DNA of 64,000 nucleotides from JAZKFP01 sp040386355. GTDB taxonomy: Bacteria; Pseudomonadota; Gammaproteobacteria; Pseudomonadales; UBA6940. Made by a program: the position numbers and the translations under genes. This document shows positions 1 through 8,749 of this stretch, piece by piece. A model generated the notes under the pieces. That model had not been told where the DNA came from. It did not search any database and worked only from the letters and a program-made list of their open reading frames with translations. The stretch is taken from the NCBI GenBank assembly GCA_040386355.1, contig JAZKFP010000056.1, positions 1 through 64,000 on the forward strand, in the 5' to 3' direction. The first letter of the stretch is position 1; each line of letters opens with the position of its first letter.

Positions 1-1192
1 CGGCATTCTCTAAAATATTAACGAGAGCTTGTTCTAAAAATGCGCCATGTGCGTAAAGCAGTGGTACAGATGGGTCAATATCAATTTTTAGAATAAACGG
101 CGTTAATAAAGTATGGAGTCGTGACATGGCAGAATTTATCAAATCTTCTAGAGAGATCCAGTCTCTGTTTAATTTCAATTCACCATATCCTAAACGTGTC
201 ATATCGAGAAGATTTTGAATGTATCGATTTAAACGTTCCGCTTCATTTAATGTACTTTTTAAAAGTTCTTTTTTATCCGTTAAAGAAATTTTTTCATCGT
301 ATTGAATTAAACTACTAATTGCACCGATCATAGTAGTTAACGGAGTTCGCAAATCATGGGAAACAGAAGTTAATAAAGCAGAGCGAAGTTGTTCTGTTTC
401 ACCTTGAATTTTTGATTCCTCTAAATCCGTAACAAGTTGAGATCGCTCTAGAGCTTGAGCAATTTGTTTGCTCAAAGCTTCCATTTGATGAAGCTCATCT
501 GGTGTAGGTGAACTTTCATTTTTAAAAATGACTAACAATTTATAAACGCGGATATCTGAAAAAATTGGAATAAACCAAAACTCATGAAAATCTTTAACCC
601 ATCCAAGAGATTTTTTATTTTCCCAGGATGAAGTTGCAGCATTTAGAATTTTACTATCGGAAAGATTAATTGAAAAATTGTTATTGGATTGATACACGCA
701 AGTTAATTCATGATGAGAATGATTACTCTCATGTTGTATAAAAAAGGTATCAACGTTAAATATTTCTTTAATATGTTCTGATGATATTTTAATTATAGTT
801 TCTTCATCAGGAGCAGCAGAAATTTTTCGACTTAAGGTTAAAAGAGATTGAATGATAGTTTGATTATTTTGTAACGCTGATATTTTTTGTCGTAATCTTG
901 CGGCTAAATTTCCAGTAATTATTGATATAAATAGAAAAAATAATATGGTGAAAATTTCCTGTTTTTCAATCATTCGAAAAGTATAATGCGGCTCCGCAAA
1001 AAAGAAGTTGTACCCTAAGAATCCAAGAATCGCACTCCATACCGCTGGACCAACGCTGGTCGTAGCCGCAGTAATCAATACTCCCATAAAGAACACTAAC
1101 AAAACATTGGCTAAGCTTAAAAATTGACTGACGAAAATAGCGACAATTGAAGTGCTAATCATCCAAAGCGTTGCACGAAAATATAATTTCAT
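1..1192 (-). CDS. KdpD-like sensor histidine kinase, C-terminus cut by window edge
   Basis: Membrane histidine kinase resembling the C-terminal half of KdpD. Reading leftward from the ATG at 1192, about 100 residues of closely spaced hydrophobic segments fit the DUF4118 four-helix membrane domain. A GAF-like region follows, then a HisKA phosphoacceptor motif SVSHDLRTPLT (around 370-350 in the window) and the start of an ATPase domain with N-box residues ILENA at the left edge. The reading frame is closed by TGA two codons before the ATG, so the Usp/KdpD cytoplasmic N-terminal domain of full-length KdpD is absent rather than merely unannotated. The gene starts only about 65 bases after the end of kup, on the same strand, so a link to potassium or turgor sensing is plausible but inferred. 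Any partner response regulator would lie outside the window. No clear ribosome binding site is visible. Confidence 0.85.
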   Translation of the reverse strand, partial: MKLYFRATLWMISTSIVAIFVSQFLSLANVLLVFFMGVLITAATTSVGPAVWSAILGFLGYNFFFAEPHYTFRMIEKQEIFTILFFLFISIITGNLAARLRQKISALQNNQTIIQSLLTLSRKISAAPDEETIIKISSEHIKEIFNVDTFFIQHESNHSHHELTCVYQSNNNFSINLSDSKILNAATSSWENKKSLGWVKDFHEFWFIPIFSDIRVYKLLVIFKNESSPTPDELHQMEALSKQIAQALERSQLVTDLEESKIQGETEQLRSALLTSVSHDLRTPLTTMIGAISSLIQYDEKISLTDKKELLKSTLNEAERLNRYIQNLLDMTRLGYGELKLNRDWISLEDLINSAMSRLHTLLTPFILKIDIDPSVPLLYAHGAFLEQALVNILENA

Positions 1193-1257
1193 TAAGAGTC
1201 AATAAATCTAGTATTAGCCAACTTAAAATGGTTTTAGATAGATAAATTTAACAAAAA

Positions 1258-3147
1258 TTAAATTTCTACCTGGCTTCCTAATTCGATGACTCGATTACTG
1301 GGCAAATTGAAATATTCAACAATGCTTCTAGCATTACGTGTCATCGCTGCAAACAATTGTTCACGCCAATAAAACATAATACTTTGGTTTTGACGGGATG
1401 GAATTACCGTTTCACGGCTTAAGAAATATGAAGTTTCTAACTTATTAAATTCCAACCCGTATTTTTTGCAATACATTAAAGCTTTTGGTACATCAATTTC
1501 GTCTTTAAAACCAAAAGTCAGTAAAATTCTGTAGCATTCATTTTCCAGCGGCTCTATTTGAATTTGTTCATTCCGAGAAATGCTAGCTTCATTTTTTATA
1601 GCTACGGTAAGAAAAATAATCCGTTCATGAACAACTTTATTATGACCAAGATTATGTAGAAAAGCATGTGGGACTAATTTTGGTGATGATGTTAGAAAAA
1701 CCGCTGTACCTTTTACACGAGTAGGAGGATAAAGAAATAAGGAAGCTAAAAAAATTTTTAACTCAATTGATTTTTTATCAAGGCTTTTTAATAATATATT
1801 ATGCCCTCTATACCAGGTCAGCATGACCGTAAAAACTATAAGACCTAAGGTAAGAGAAAACCATCCTCCATCTGCAATTTTCAAAACACTCGCCGATAAA
1901 AAACCTAAATCAATTAAGATAAAAAATGTTCCAACGAGTAGACATAACCAAAAATTATATTTGCACTTAAAATAGAAGACAAAAAAAGCAAGAATGGTAG
2001 TGATAAACATTGTTCCAATCACCGCAACGCCGTATGCAGCGGCAAGATTAGAAGATGAACCAAACTCAACAACTGCTACTAAAACAACCCCTAGTAAAAT
2101 CCAATTAATCGCTGGAACATAGACTTGTCCCATTTGATTTGCAGAAGTATGCAAAATTTTCATTCTTGGTAAATAACCCAATTGGATTGCTTGTTTTGCA
2201 ATCGAATAGGTTCCGGAAATAGTTGCTTGCGAAGCAATCACGGTGGTTGCAGTTGCCAAGATAATTACAGGGTAGAGCGCCCACTTTGGAAAGCTTAAAT
2301 AAAATGGATTGGAAAGTGATTCTGGATGAGCAATAAGAAATGCACCCTGACCAAAATAATTAACTATTAAAGCCGGTAAAACGAGTCCAAACCAAGCAAT
2401 GCGAATGGGTTTTTTTCCAAAATGTCCAAGGTCGGCGTATAACGCTTCTGCACCAGTTAAGGTAAGTAGTACTGCACTTAAAACTATTAAAGAAGCAAAT
2501 CCATGATTGGTAAGAAAGTGATAGGCGTATTTTGGATTTAATGCTGAGAGAATTTCAGGTGTGGCAGCAATATTAAATCCGCCGTTTATGGCAAGAGTTA
2601 AAAACCATAGAACACATACAGGTCCAAAATATTTTCCGATAATTTCCGTGCCTTTACTCTGCACAGCAAATAAAATAATTAAGATCATTACAGTAATAGG
2701 CACCACATAAGCTTTGAAAGATGTAGTGCCTATTTCCAATCCTTCTACTGCTGAAAGAACAGAAATTGCGGGTGTGATTACAGCATCTCCAAAAAATAAA
2801 GCTGCACCAAATAGACCTAATATTAAAATTGGCAGACGCCAAGCTGGTTTATTTTCAAGAGTTGAATTAACTAGGGCAAGAAGAGCCATGATGCCGCCTT
2901 CGCCTTTATTGCTCACCGATAGTAATAAACTCACATACTTAAGACTTACTACAATCATTAATGCCCAGAAAATGATTGAGCATCCTCCGAGAATGCTCAT
3001 AGTGCTTAATTCAATTCCATTATTAGGGTTAAATGTTTCTTTTACAGCGTACAGAGGGCTGGTTCCAATGTCTCCATATACAACGCCAATTGCTAATAAT
3101 GTGAGTCCAGAAATAGATTTTTGCGAATCGTTAGCGCTACTGTTCAA
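1258..3147 (-). CDS. kup: Kup-type low-affinity potassium uptake permease
   Basis: Inner-membrane K+/H+ symporter of the KUP/HAK/KT family. The N-terminal signature GVVYGDIGTSPLYA is present, followed by about twelve hydrophobic segments and a hydrophilic C-terminal domain of about 150 residues. The 629-633 residue length is normal for the family. The open frame extends to a TTG at 3159, but the TTG at 3147 has GGAG six bases upstream (3157-3154), so I prefer 3147; both are non-ATG starts. It lies upstream of the KdpD-like kinase on the same strand with a 65-bp gap, so the two may be cotranscribed. Kup lets cells take up K+ without the Kdp ATPase, and no kdpFABC genes are in the window. Family assignment is firm; regulation by the neighbouring kinase is inference. 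Confidence 0.95.
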   Translation of the reverse strand: MNSSANDSQKSISGLTLLAIGVVYGDIGTSPLYAVKETFNPNNGIELSTMSILGGCSIIFWALMIVVSLKYVSLLLSVSNKGEGGIMALLALVNSTLENKPAWRLPILILGLFGAALFFGDAVITPAISVLSAVEGLEIGTTSFKAYVVPITVMILIILFAVQSKGTEIIGKYFGPVCVLWFLTLAINGGFNIAATPEILSALNPKYAYHFLTNHGFASLIVLSAVLLTLTGAEALYADLGHFGKKPIRIAWFGLVLPALIVNYFGQGAFLIAHPESLSNPFYLSFPKWALYPVIILATATTVIASQATISGTYSIAKQAIQLGYLPRMKILHTSANQMGQVYVPAINWILLGVVLVAVVEFGSSSNLAAAYGVAVIGTMFITTILAFFVFYFKCKYNFWLCLLVGTFFILIDLGFLSASVLKIADGGWFSLTLGLIVFTVMLTWYRGHNILLKSLDKKSIELKIFLASLFLYPPTRVKGTAVFLTSSPKLVPHAFLHNLGHNKVVHERIIFLTVAIKNEASISRNEQIQIEPLENECYRILLTFGFKDEIDVPKALMYCKKYGLEFNKLETSYFLSRETVIPSRQNQSIMFYWREQLFAAMTRNARSIVEYFNLPSNRVIELGSQVEI

Positions 3148-3267
3148 AAAAATCTCCAATTAATGGGTGGTAATCTTCTCGCTATCGGCGGATATACTTG
3201 CATATTCACACATACAAAATACGTGCAGTAATCAAGATGAAAACAGTGGTAATCATGAGTGAGAAAT

Positions 3268-3286
3268 TTCACACCTGTAGTGTGAA
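3268..3286 (-). terminator. stem-loop downstream of cmoA
   Basis: TTCACAC and GTGTGAA form a 7-bp perfect stem around a 5-nt loop, about 50 bases past the cmoA stop on the minus strand. The T-rich tract following it on the minus strand is short (ATTTCT), so termination is plausible but weak. On the plus strand it is followed by TTAAATTTTTTT. Confidence 0.4.
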
Positions 3287-3334
3287 TTAAATTTTTTTAA
3301 GAAATATAAAATTTTCGTAAAATTTTTAACGGTC

Positions 3335-4084
3335 TTACTTACAAGCAATCAAGGTGATGAACTGCAATCCTTGAGCAAGGACTTGAACCTGATTAAAACC
3401 AACAGACTTTAATCGATCAACATGTGTTGTTAAGGATTCGGAAATCAGTACACCCTGCAGAGCATTACGTTTTTGCGCAATTTCTAATTCCGAATAGCCT
3501 TGGCATTTTTTAAATTGAGTGTGAATTTTCTCGGCTAAATCATTTTCAAACGCAGGTAAAATTATTTTTTCGGAGAGTAACAGTATGCTGTTAGGTAACA
3601 GTGCATCGTAAATACGTTGTAATAATTGCAGTCTTGATTTCAGCGAAATAAATTGTAAAACATAATTTAAAAGTACAAGTCGACAGGGTTTAAATTGCAC
3701 GTCTTCTGCTTTTTGTTCTAAAAAATACAACGTACTGTTGAAGGAATTATTTTCTAATCCAGTCTGTAAAATATTTTTGCATGCTTCAATCATGGGATGT
3801 GATGAATCAATTCCAAAAATCTCGCATTGTGGAATATATTTTGAGCGTGCTAATCGAAATGTTGATTCACCAACAGAACACCCTAAGTCGTATACAACAT
3901 CTCGTGGTTGTACATAATGCGCTGCAACCGCTTCGATTAGATCTTGGCTGGTTTCATAACCAGGAGCAGATCTGCGAATCATATTGGGAAAAACTTGCGT
4001 TACCGCCTCATCAAATACAAAAGCAGTGAGTTCTTGTACTTTTGCGTAAACTGTATCGCGTTGAGAGTTATTTTTAGAGTGCAC
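3335..4084 (-). CDS. cmoA: carboxy-S-adenosylmethionine synthase CmoA
   Basis: CmoA converts SAM plus prephenate into carboxy-SAM, the donor used by CmoB to make 5-oxyacetyluridine at wobble position 34 of tRNA. The 249 residues show the CmoA-specific VFPNMIRRSAPGY (31-43) and a class I methyltransferase SAM loop VYDLGCSVG (64-72). Length and motifs match the family. The gene sits alone on the minus strand, separated from the upstream orphan by a terminator. Its partner cmoB is 13.5 kb away on the opposite strand in this window, whereas in many gammaproteobacteria the two are adjacent. ATG start; no unusual features. Confidence 0.93.
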   Translation of the reverse strand: MHSKNNSQRDTVYAKVQELTAFVFDEAVTQVFPNMIRRSAPGYETSQDLIEAVAAHYVQPRDVVYDLGCSVGESTFRLARSKYIPQCEIFGIDSSHPMIEACKNILQTGLENNSFNSTLYFLEQKAEDVQFKPCRLVLLNYVLQFISLKSRLQLLQRIYDALLPNSILLLSEKIILPAFENDLAEKIHTQFKKCQGYSELEIAQKRNALQGVLISESLTTHVDRLKSVGFNQVQVLAQGLQFITLIACK

Positions 4085-4119
4085 TGGATTCTTTAATGTC
4101 TATGTAAAAACGAAGATAA

Positions 4120-4148
4120 AAAAATGTGGCCACGTGGACCACATTTTT
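4120..4148 (-). terminator. intrinsic terminator after the 4186-4632 gene
   Basis: AAAAATGTGG and CCACATTTTT form a perfect 10-bp stem around a 9-nt loop. It lies about 40 bases past the stop of the minus-strand orphan and ends in a T run on that strand. The stem is symmetric in its A and T tracts, so it could act in both directions. Confidence 0.75.
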
Positions 4149-4185
4149 AGATGAATTCTTTTTAGATTAATAATGCAAAATAAAA

Positions 4186-4632
4186 TTAAGCGGGTTGTTT
4201 AAAACGCTCAGGAACCCATTTTTTTAAGGGCTGCGTTAATTTCGGTTGCCATTTCTCCATGTGAGAAACCGCTTGATTGCCCGCGTATGCGCACAGCATT
4301 TTTGTATTCCACTTTAATTTTTCGCGTGAATCATAGGTAGCAACATCTAAATTTTTGAAGAAAACAGCAGGCGTTGGATTGGAATGAACGAAATCCGCTA
4401 ATACTTCTTTAATTTCACTAAAACTTTTTTTAGGTTCTTTAAATGACAAATTGGAAGACCAACGAAATCCTAACGCTTCTAAAATTTGTGCGCCTTCAAC
4501 CGATGCTTGAGCTAATTTAGGTTTCACTTGATCTTGAAACATGTATTCCATGCGATCTTTAAATCCTGCGTTTTTTGCCAAACTCTTTTTAACTAATTTT
4601 TTATTGGCGGGTGATAAATTATTGCTGCTCAT
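4186..4632 (-). CDS. hypothetical protein, 148 aa
   Basis: I do not recognise a family. The protein is soluble-looking, rich in Lys and aromatic residues, with no signal peptide or membrane segment and a basic C-terminus ending WVPERFKQPA. A strong ribosome binding site AGGAG lies seven bases before the ATG, and a clear intrinsic terminator follows, so it is very likely expressed. It starts 33 bases after the rimO stop on the same strand, so it is probably the last gene of a rimO transcript. Function unknown; nothing ties it to RimO beyond position. Confidence 0.75.
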   Translation of the reverse strand: MSSNNLSPANKKLVKKSLAKNAGFKDRMEYMFQDQVKPKLAQASVEGAQILEALGFRWSSNLSFKEPKKSFSEIKEVLADFVHSNPTPAVFFKNLDVATYDSREKLKWNTKMLCAYAGNQAVSHMEKWQPKLTQPLKKWVPERFKQPA

Positions 4633-4665
4633 CGTTGTGCTCCTAAAGATTCGTACCAGGGTAAA

Positions 4666-6078
4666 TCAAACCGATTGTGTTTCAATACTTAATACTTGTT
4701 TTTTTACAGAAATAGCGACGCCTAGTGCATCTAAATGGTAAGGGCCTACTTCAGTCACTAGCGCTTTTTGAATAGTACCAACCTGCCAATTGTCCGTGAT
4801 TTCGTCCAGCGGAATGTAGACTTCAGCGTCAATTTCAGGGGCATCGCCAGCGCGCCGTGCAATCCAACCTTCTTCGGTTTTTTCATCGAGTAATACATCG
4901 ATTACGCGATCCAACCAGCGTTGCATGCGCCGTTCCGCAATTTCTTGTTGATGCTGCATGAAGCGATGATACCGTTCTTCTTTTATTTCTTCGTCAACTG
5001 GATTGGGTAATTCATTGGCAGTTGCGCCTTCTACAGCTGAATATTTAAAACAGCCTGCATGATCAATTTCAGCACTCGTTAAAAAATCCAATAATTCTTG
5101 AAAATCTTCTTCCGTTTCTCCTGGAAACCCAACGATAAACGTACTTCGAATGGTTAAGTCTGGACATTGTGCACGCCATTTTTGAATACGTTCTAATGTA
5201 TTTTCTGCCGCAGCCGGACGTTTCATTAATTTTAAAATGCGTGGGCTGCCATGCTGAAAAGGAATATCCAAATACGGCAATATTACGCCTTCGTTCATTA
5301 AAGGAATAACTTCATCCACATGCGGATAGGGATAGACATAATGCAAACGAATCCAAACGCCTAATTGTCCGAGTCCACGACATAAATCAATAAATTTGGT
5401 ACGTAATGGTTGGCCTTGCCAAAAATCCAATGGGTATTTTAAATCGCTACCGTAAGCGCTGGTATCTTGAGAAATTACCAATAATTCTTGTACGCCCGAT
5501 TTCACTAAACGCTGCGCTTCTTCCATCACTTCGGAAATAGGTCGACTAACTAATTTGCCGCGTAAATCAGGAATAATGCAAAAACGACAAGAGTGATTAC
5601 AGCCCTCGGAAATTTTTAAATAGGCGTAATGTTTTGGCGTTAATTTGATTCCAATTTCTGGGACCAAAGAATCAAATGCGTTATAGGCGGGCGGTGCAAT
5701 GGTTTGATGTACCAAATTCATAACCGATTCATAGGCTTGAGGGCCCGTTACGCCTAAGACATTTGGATGCACTTCAAGAATACTTTCCGGATTTGCACCC
5801 ATACAGCCCGTGACAATAACTTTACCATTTTCATTTAATGCTTCTGCAATAGTCTCCAAGGATTCTTGTTTAGCTGAATCGATAAAGCCGCAGGTATTAA
5901 CAATGACAACATCTGCATCTTGGTAACTGGGCGAAAGTGCATACCCTTCTATACGAAGCTGAGTCAAAATCCGTTCGGAATCCACTAAAGCTTTTGGGCA
6001 ACCCAAACTTACAATCCCAACACGAGGTACTGAAACGCTCGAACCAGAAGGACTCGATACAGAAGAAGTGGTCGTCAT
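4666..6078 (-). CDS. rimO: ribosomal protein S12 methylthiotransferase RimO
   Basis: Radical-SAM methylthiotransferase that adds a methylthio group to the beta carbon of a conserved aspartate of ribosomal protein S12. The N-terminal MTTase (UPF0004) domain carries the three Cys of the auxiliary cluster (about C27, C63, C92). The radical-SAM motif CNHSCRFC follows (C160, C164, C167), and the C-terminal part fits a TRAM domain. RimO-specific wording such as [19 protein letters not shown] distinguishes it from MiaB. The 470 residues exceed the usual length by roughly 20 because of a Ser/Thr-rich N-terminal leader before [11 protein letters not shown]; with no strong ribosome binding site at 6078, a slightly later start cannot be excluded. 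Confidence 0.94.
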   Translation of the reverse strand: MTTTSSVSSPSGSSVSVPRVGIVSLGCPKALVDSERILTQLRIEGYALSPSYQDADVVIVNTCGFIDSAKQESLETIAEALNENGKVIVTGCMGANPESILEVHPNVLGVTGPQAYESVMNLVHQTIAPPAYNAFDSLVPEIGIKLTPKHYAYLKISEGCNHSCRFCIIPDLRGKLVSRPISEVMEEAQRLVKSGVQELLVISQDTSAYGSDLKYPLDFWQGQPLRTKFIDLCRGLGQLGVWIRLHYVYPYPHVDEVIPLMNEGVILPYLDIPFQHGSPRILKLMKRPAAAENTLERIQKWRAQCPDLTIRSTFIVGFPGETEEDFQELLDFLTSAEIDHAGCFKYSAVEGATANELPNPVDEEIKEERYHRFMQHQQEIAERRMQRWLDRVIDVLLDEKTEEGWIARRAGDAPEIDAEVYIPLDEITDNWQVGTIQKALVTEVGPYHLDALGVAISVKKQVLSIETQSV

Positions 6079-6218
6079 AGAAGTGAATACTCATGATCTT
6101 CGAAGGCAAATGTCAGAATGGCGCATACGATACCAAAAAAATCTTGAATATTCATAAAATTGTGACGAGGTTGGATACTTTAATGTTCAAAAAAGAGTGG
6201 ATCAGCAACTATCTACCC

Positions 6219-7157
6219 TTATGACCGTTGAGAGATTCCAGAATGCAATGGGTTTTCCATGCTAGAAGTAGATGGTGCTAATTGTTCTTCAGGACTAGTA
6301 CTTCTTATTTCGGGTTTTGTTCGAATATTTACTAATCCAGCAATCACCACCAATAAGCTGCCAACGAGAAATCCTTGGCTAAGAGATTCACCCCAAACAA
6401 GCCAACCCAACAATCCTGAAAAAATAAGGGTGCAATAGATGTAAGGTGCAATTTTTGTAGGTTCAGCGGATTGATACGCCAAAGTCATCGAGTATTGACC
6501 TAAATTCCCGGCAATTCCCAAACCTAATAACAATAACCAACTTGTTCCAGTAGGCCAAACCCAATCAACCCACAATAGTGGAATTATTGAAACCAGTGTT
6601 CCAATCACTCCAAAATAAAACACAATTCGCAGGCATGGCTCTGTGTCACTCATTTTGCGAATACTAGTTTTAGCAATACACGCAACAATTGCTGCGACAA
6701 TTCCTATTAAAGCGTACCCGTTAATGTTGCCCGCTGCAGGTTGAACCACAAAAATGACACCAATAAAACCAATGAACAATGCGAGCCAAATATTTGCACT
6801 AATCCGGTCACCAAGCCAAAGCATAACTACAATAGGCAAAAATAACGGCGAGCTTAATTTGACTAAAGTTGCTTCTGCCAAAGGTAAATGCGCCAGCATA
6901 ATAAAGTAACCATACATCGCAACGACACCTGCCACGCCACGAATTAAATGCAGTGGAAAACGATTAGTTTTGAGCGAATCTGCACCTGACATTAGTAGAA
7001 ATGGAATGGTCATAGCTAATCCAAACACATTACGGAAAAACAGTACCGTTTCTACCGGTAAATTTTCTGTTAAATGTTTGATCATCGCTGCCATTAAGGC
7101 TAAAAATGCTTCTCCGATTAATAGAAAAACAATTCCGCGTGGCAGGTTGTACTGCAT
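6219..7157 (-). CDS. EamA/DMT-family inner-membrane transporter
   Basis: A 312-residue protein with ten hydrophobic segments in two tandem EamA repeats, the architecture of the drug/metabolite transporter superfamily (RhaT/YdcZ/SAM-transporter-like members). The first repeat begins around IVFLLIGEAFLALMAAMIK and the second near INGYALIGIVAAIVACIAKTS. A hydrophilic C-terminal tail of about 30 Ser/Pro-rich residues is cytoplasmic by prediction. Substrate cannot be read from sequence; DMT proteins in intracellular Legionellales include SAM and amino-acid exporters or importers. Minus strand, apparently its own unit, 140 bases upstream of rimO. Confidence 0.85.
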   Translation of the reverse strand: MQYNLPRGIVFLLIGEAFLALMAAMIKHLTENLPVETVLFFRNVFGLAMTIPFLLMSGADSLKTNRFPLHLIRGVAGVVAMYGYFIMLAHLPLAEATLVKLSSPLFLPIVVMLWLGDRISANIWLALFIGFIGVIFVVQPAAGNINGYALIGIVAAIVACIAKTSIRKMSDTEPCLRIVFYFGVIGTLVSIIPLLWVDWVWPTGTSWLLLLGLGIAGNLGQYSMTLAYQSAEPTKIAPYIYCTLIFSGLLGWLVWGESLSQGFLVGSLLVVIAGLVNIRTKPEIRSTSPEEQLAPSTSSMENPLHSGISQRS

Positions 7158-7196
7158 TTCAGGTAAACCTCAAATAAATTACCTGCCGCCTAATTG

Positions 7197-7295
7197 CTTT
7201 CCCGATTATTGCGTCATCGTGCAGCCCACTCATCGAGCATGCTCAGTGGGCTTTTACTTAACGCGCCTATGCGAAAACCATTATGCGTTTGGTAT
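7197..7295. repeat. degenerate copy of the ATACCRAAYGCA inverted-repeat element
   Basis: The right end reads GCGAAAACCATTATGCGTTTGGTATA, matching the element at 26081-26194; the body shares TTTCCCGATTATTGC, GGGCTTTT and CGCCTA blocks with it. The left end is eroded. It fills most of the 248-bp gap upstream of the DMT transporter gene; nothing else is recognisable there. Confidence 0.6.
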
Positions 7296-7405
7296 AGAAA
7301 TAATAATGAATACTAAAGATCGGTAGGGTGTTCACTGCATTCAGTAAAAATCAACAGACCTTATAAAAAGTGTATGCACAGATTGGAAATTTATGAATGG
7401 AATTT

Positions 7406-7906
7406 TCAAGAATTTAATAAAACTTCTCGTGCCTCATTAAGTTGCGCTGCAAGTTCTGCTGAACCGCCTCGATCGGGGTGAACTTTTTGCATTAAACGTT
7501 TGTAAGCATTCAAAATGTCTGATTGGGTAGCGTGTCTTTCTAATCCCAATAATCGAAGGGCCTGTTCATGTGACATACGACTATTGTTCGAGGGAGTACG
7601 AGTTGAGTGATGGGTATTGGAAGTGGAATTCTCTGAGGGTTGATTACGATGTTTCTTCTCCAGCCAATGCAGCATGAGCGGCATCATGCGAATAACGATA
7701 GGTACTAAACCTCGTAACACAGCAAAACCTCCCAACAATCCAGCCCAAATCCAATGTAAACGACCGGTTGCGATTAAAACTACGGTCAGTACAATTCCTA
7801 TAAAAATTAAATGATTTGAGGAAAAATAACGTTTACGTTTTATTGGATCTTTCCACAGAGTAAAATACAAAAAAAACGCAACGGCAATAAAAATTAAATA
7901 AAGCAT
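7406..7906 (-). CDS. membrane-anchored J-domain protein
   Basis: DnaJ-like cochaperone with two N-terminal hydrophobic segments (starting MLYLIFIAVAFFLY and near LIFIGIVLTVVLIA). A Ser/Asn/His-rich linker follows, then a C-terminal J domain ending the protein, with the HPD motif in KVHPDRGG (around residue 143). J domains stimulate Hsp70 ATPase, so this protein would recruit DnaK to the membrane. The frame stays open to 8053, but the ATG at 7906 has GGA seven bases upstream and starts directly with the hydrophobic segment; the longer version would overlap the divergent gene at 8019 and cross a repeat. Topology resembles DjlA/TIM14-like proteins; client unknown. Confidence 0.82.
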   Translation of the reverse strand: MLYLIFIAVAFFLYFTLWKDPIKRKRYFSSNHLIFIGIVLTVVLIATGRLHWIWAGLLGGFAVLRGLVPIVIRMMPLMLHWLEKKHRNQPSENSTSNTHHSTRTPSNNSRMSHEQALRLLGLERHATQSDILNAYKRLMQKVHPDRGGSAELAAQLNEAREVLLNS

Positions 7907-7925
7907 AGTTTTTTCCAATAAAATA

Positions 7926-7983
7926 TGTACCAAATGCAAATGAGCATGCAACATTCGGGAAAATTTATCTGCATTCGGTATAA
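7926..7983. repeat. short copy of the ATACCRAAYGCA inverted-repeat element
   Basis: TACCAAATGCAAAT near 7928 and ATCTGCATTCGGTATA near 7967-7982 form an imperfect inverted repeat matching the ends of the element at 26081-26194, with only about 25 bases between. It lies in the divergent promoter region between the J-domain gene and the WGR-like gene. Confidence 0.6.
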
Positions 7984-8018
7984 ATCGCAGTATTACTCTA
8001 AATGAGGCAAAAGACGCC

Positions 8019-8645
8019 ATGTCAGGGAAGATTATCTCAGAAAATATAACCATACCTGAAAATGTAACACCAGTAACGGAAGCTACTAACTTAGAACAGT
8101 ATCCCTCACAGCTAGTATCTAAAAGAAAAGAGCTTATTTGTTATTACCAGCATGTTGAACATCAACGTCTATACCGACTTGAGTTACGGCAGGATTTATT
8201 AAACACCTGGGTGGTTGTGCGATACGTACATAGTCGCCGCTTTAATGATCATTTTTCAACCTATCTCGATGCAAAAATTTTCTTTGATGATATTGATCGT
8301 CTGTGTCAGCGTCGTCATTATGTCAAATTAATCGAAAAAAACTTTCAAGAAATCGCAACCACAGAACCAGGTTCAATGTCTCCAAGTTCTGAATCAGGTC
8401 CGCATTTATTTGAATTGCAAAAAGCAGCAGAAGAATTTACTGAGAATACCGATTGGGTTGATATATCAAACTGTTTTTCATTGAGTGCAGATGAGTTTGC
8501 TGATCAAAACTGGCGACGTTTTCAGCAATGGTTGCATGAACATTGGGGTGGAAAAAATCCTGCACTGCAAGCGCTACGTGATCCGGACATCTATCAATTT
8601 GCGTTGTGCGTGTGGAGTAATTATCGAAAAAATCTAGTAATTTAA
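8019..8645 (+). CDS. WGR-domain-like hypothetical protein, 208 aa
   Basis: The central region, RLYRLELRQDLLNTWVVVR then a basic stretch, SRRFNDHFSTYLDAKIFF and ending RRHYVKL, follows the WGR pattern: strand pairs, an aligned W/R/G position, a YxxAxxxF helix and a terminal basic RGY-like end. The diagnostic WGR triplet is not intact, so this is a weak family call. WGR domains are nucleic-acid-associated and occur in PARPs and some bacterial regulators. The C-terminal half is unassigned, acidic and Trp-rich. It is transcribed divergently from the J-domain gene and convergent with the TolC gene, with a terminator between. Real by length, start position and isolation; function unknown. Confidence 0.7.
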   Translation: MSGKIISENITIPENVTPVTEATNLEQYPSQLVSKRKELICYYQHVEHQRLYRLELRQDLLNTWVVVRYVHSRRFNDHFSTYLDAKIFFDDIDRLCQRRHYVKLIEKNFQEIATTEPGSMSPSSESGPHLFELQKAAEEFTENTDWVDISNCFSLSADEFADQNWRRFQQWLHEHWGGKNPALQALRDPDIYQFALCVWSNYRKNLVI

Positions 8646-8673
8646 AAAATGTTTTAAAAAATAATGCCAGTAA

Positions 8674-8707
8674 AAGGAAGCTCAGAATTGTCTGAACTCC
8701 TTTTTTT
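8674..8707 (+). terminator. intrinsic terminator of the WGR-like gene
   Basis: AAGGAAGCTCAGA pairs with TCTGAACTCCTT (one bulge and one G-T pair) and is followed by seven T. It sits 30 bases past the plus-strand stop and between convergent genes. Confidence 0.65.
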
Positions 8708-8749
8708 AATGGGAATGTATTATTTTGGTTTAATTTCAGTTGGAACAAC

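Noticed and set aside
2714..3163. 149-residue plus-strand open frame opposite kup
   Set aside because: Mirror of the strongly supported kup coding sequence; Arg/Pro/Ser-rich translation with no domain and no ribosome binding site.
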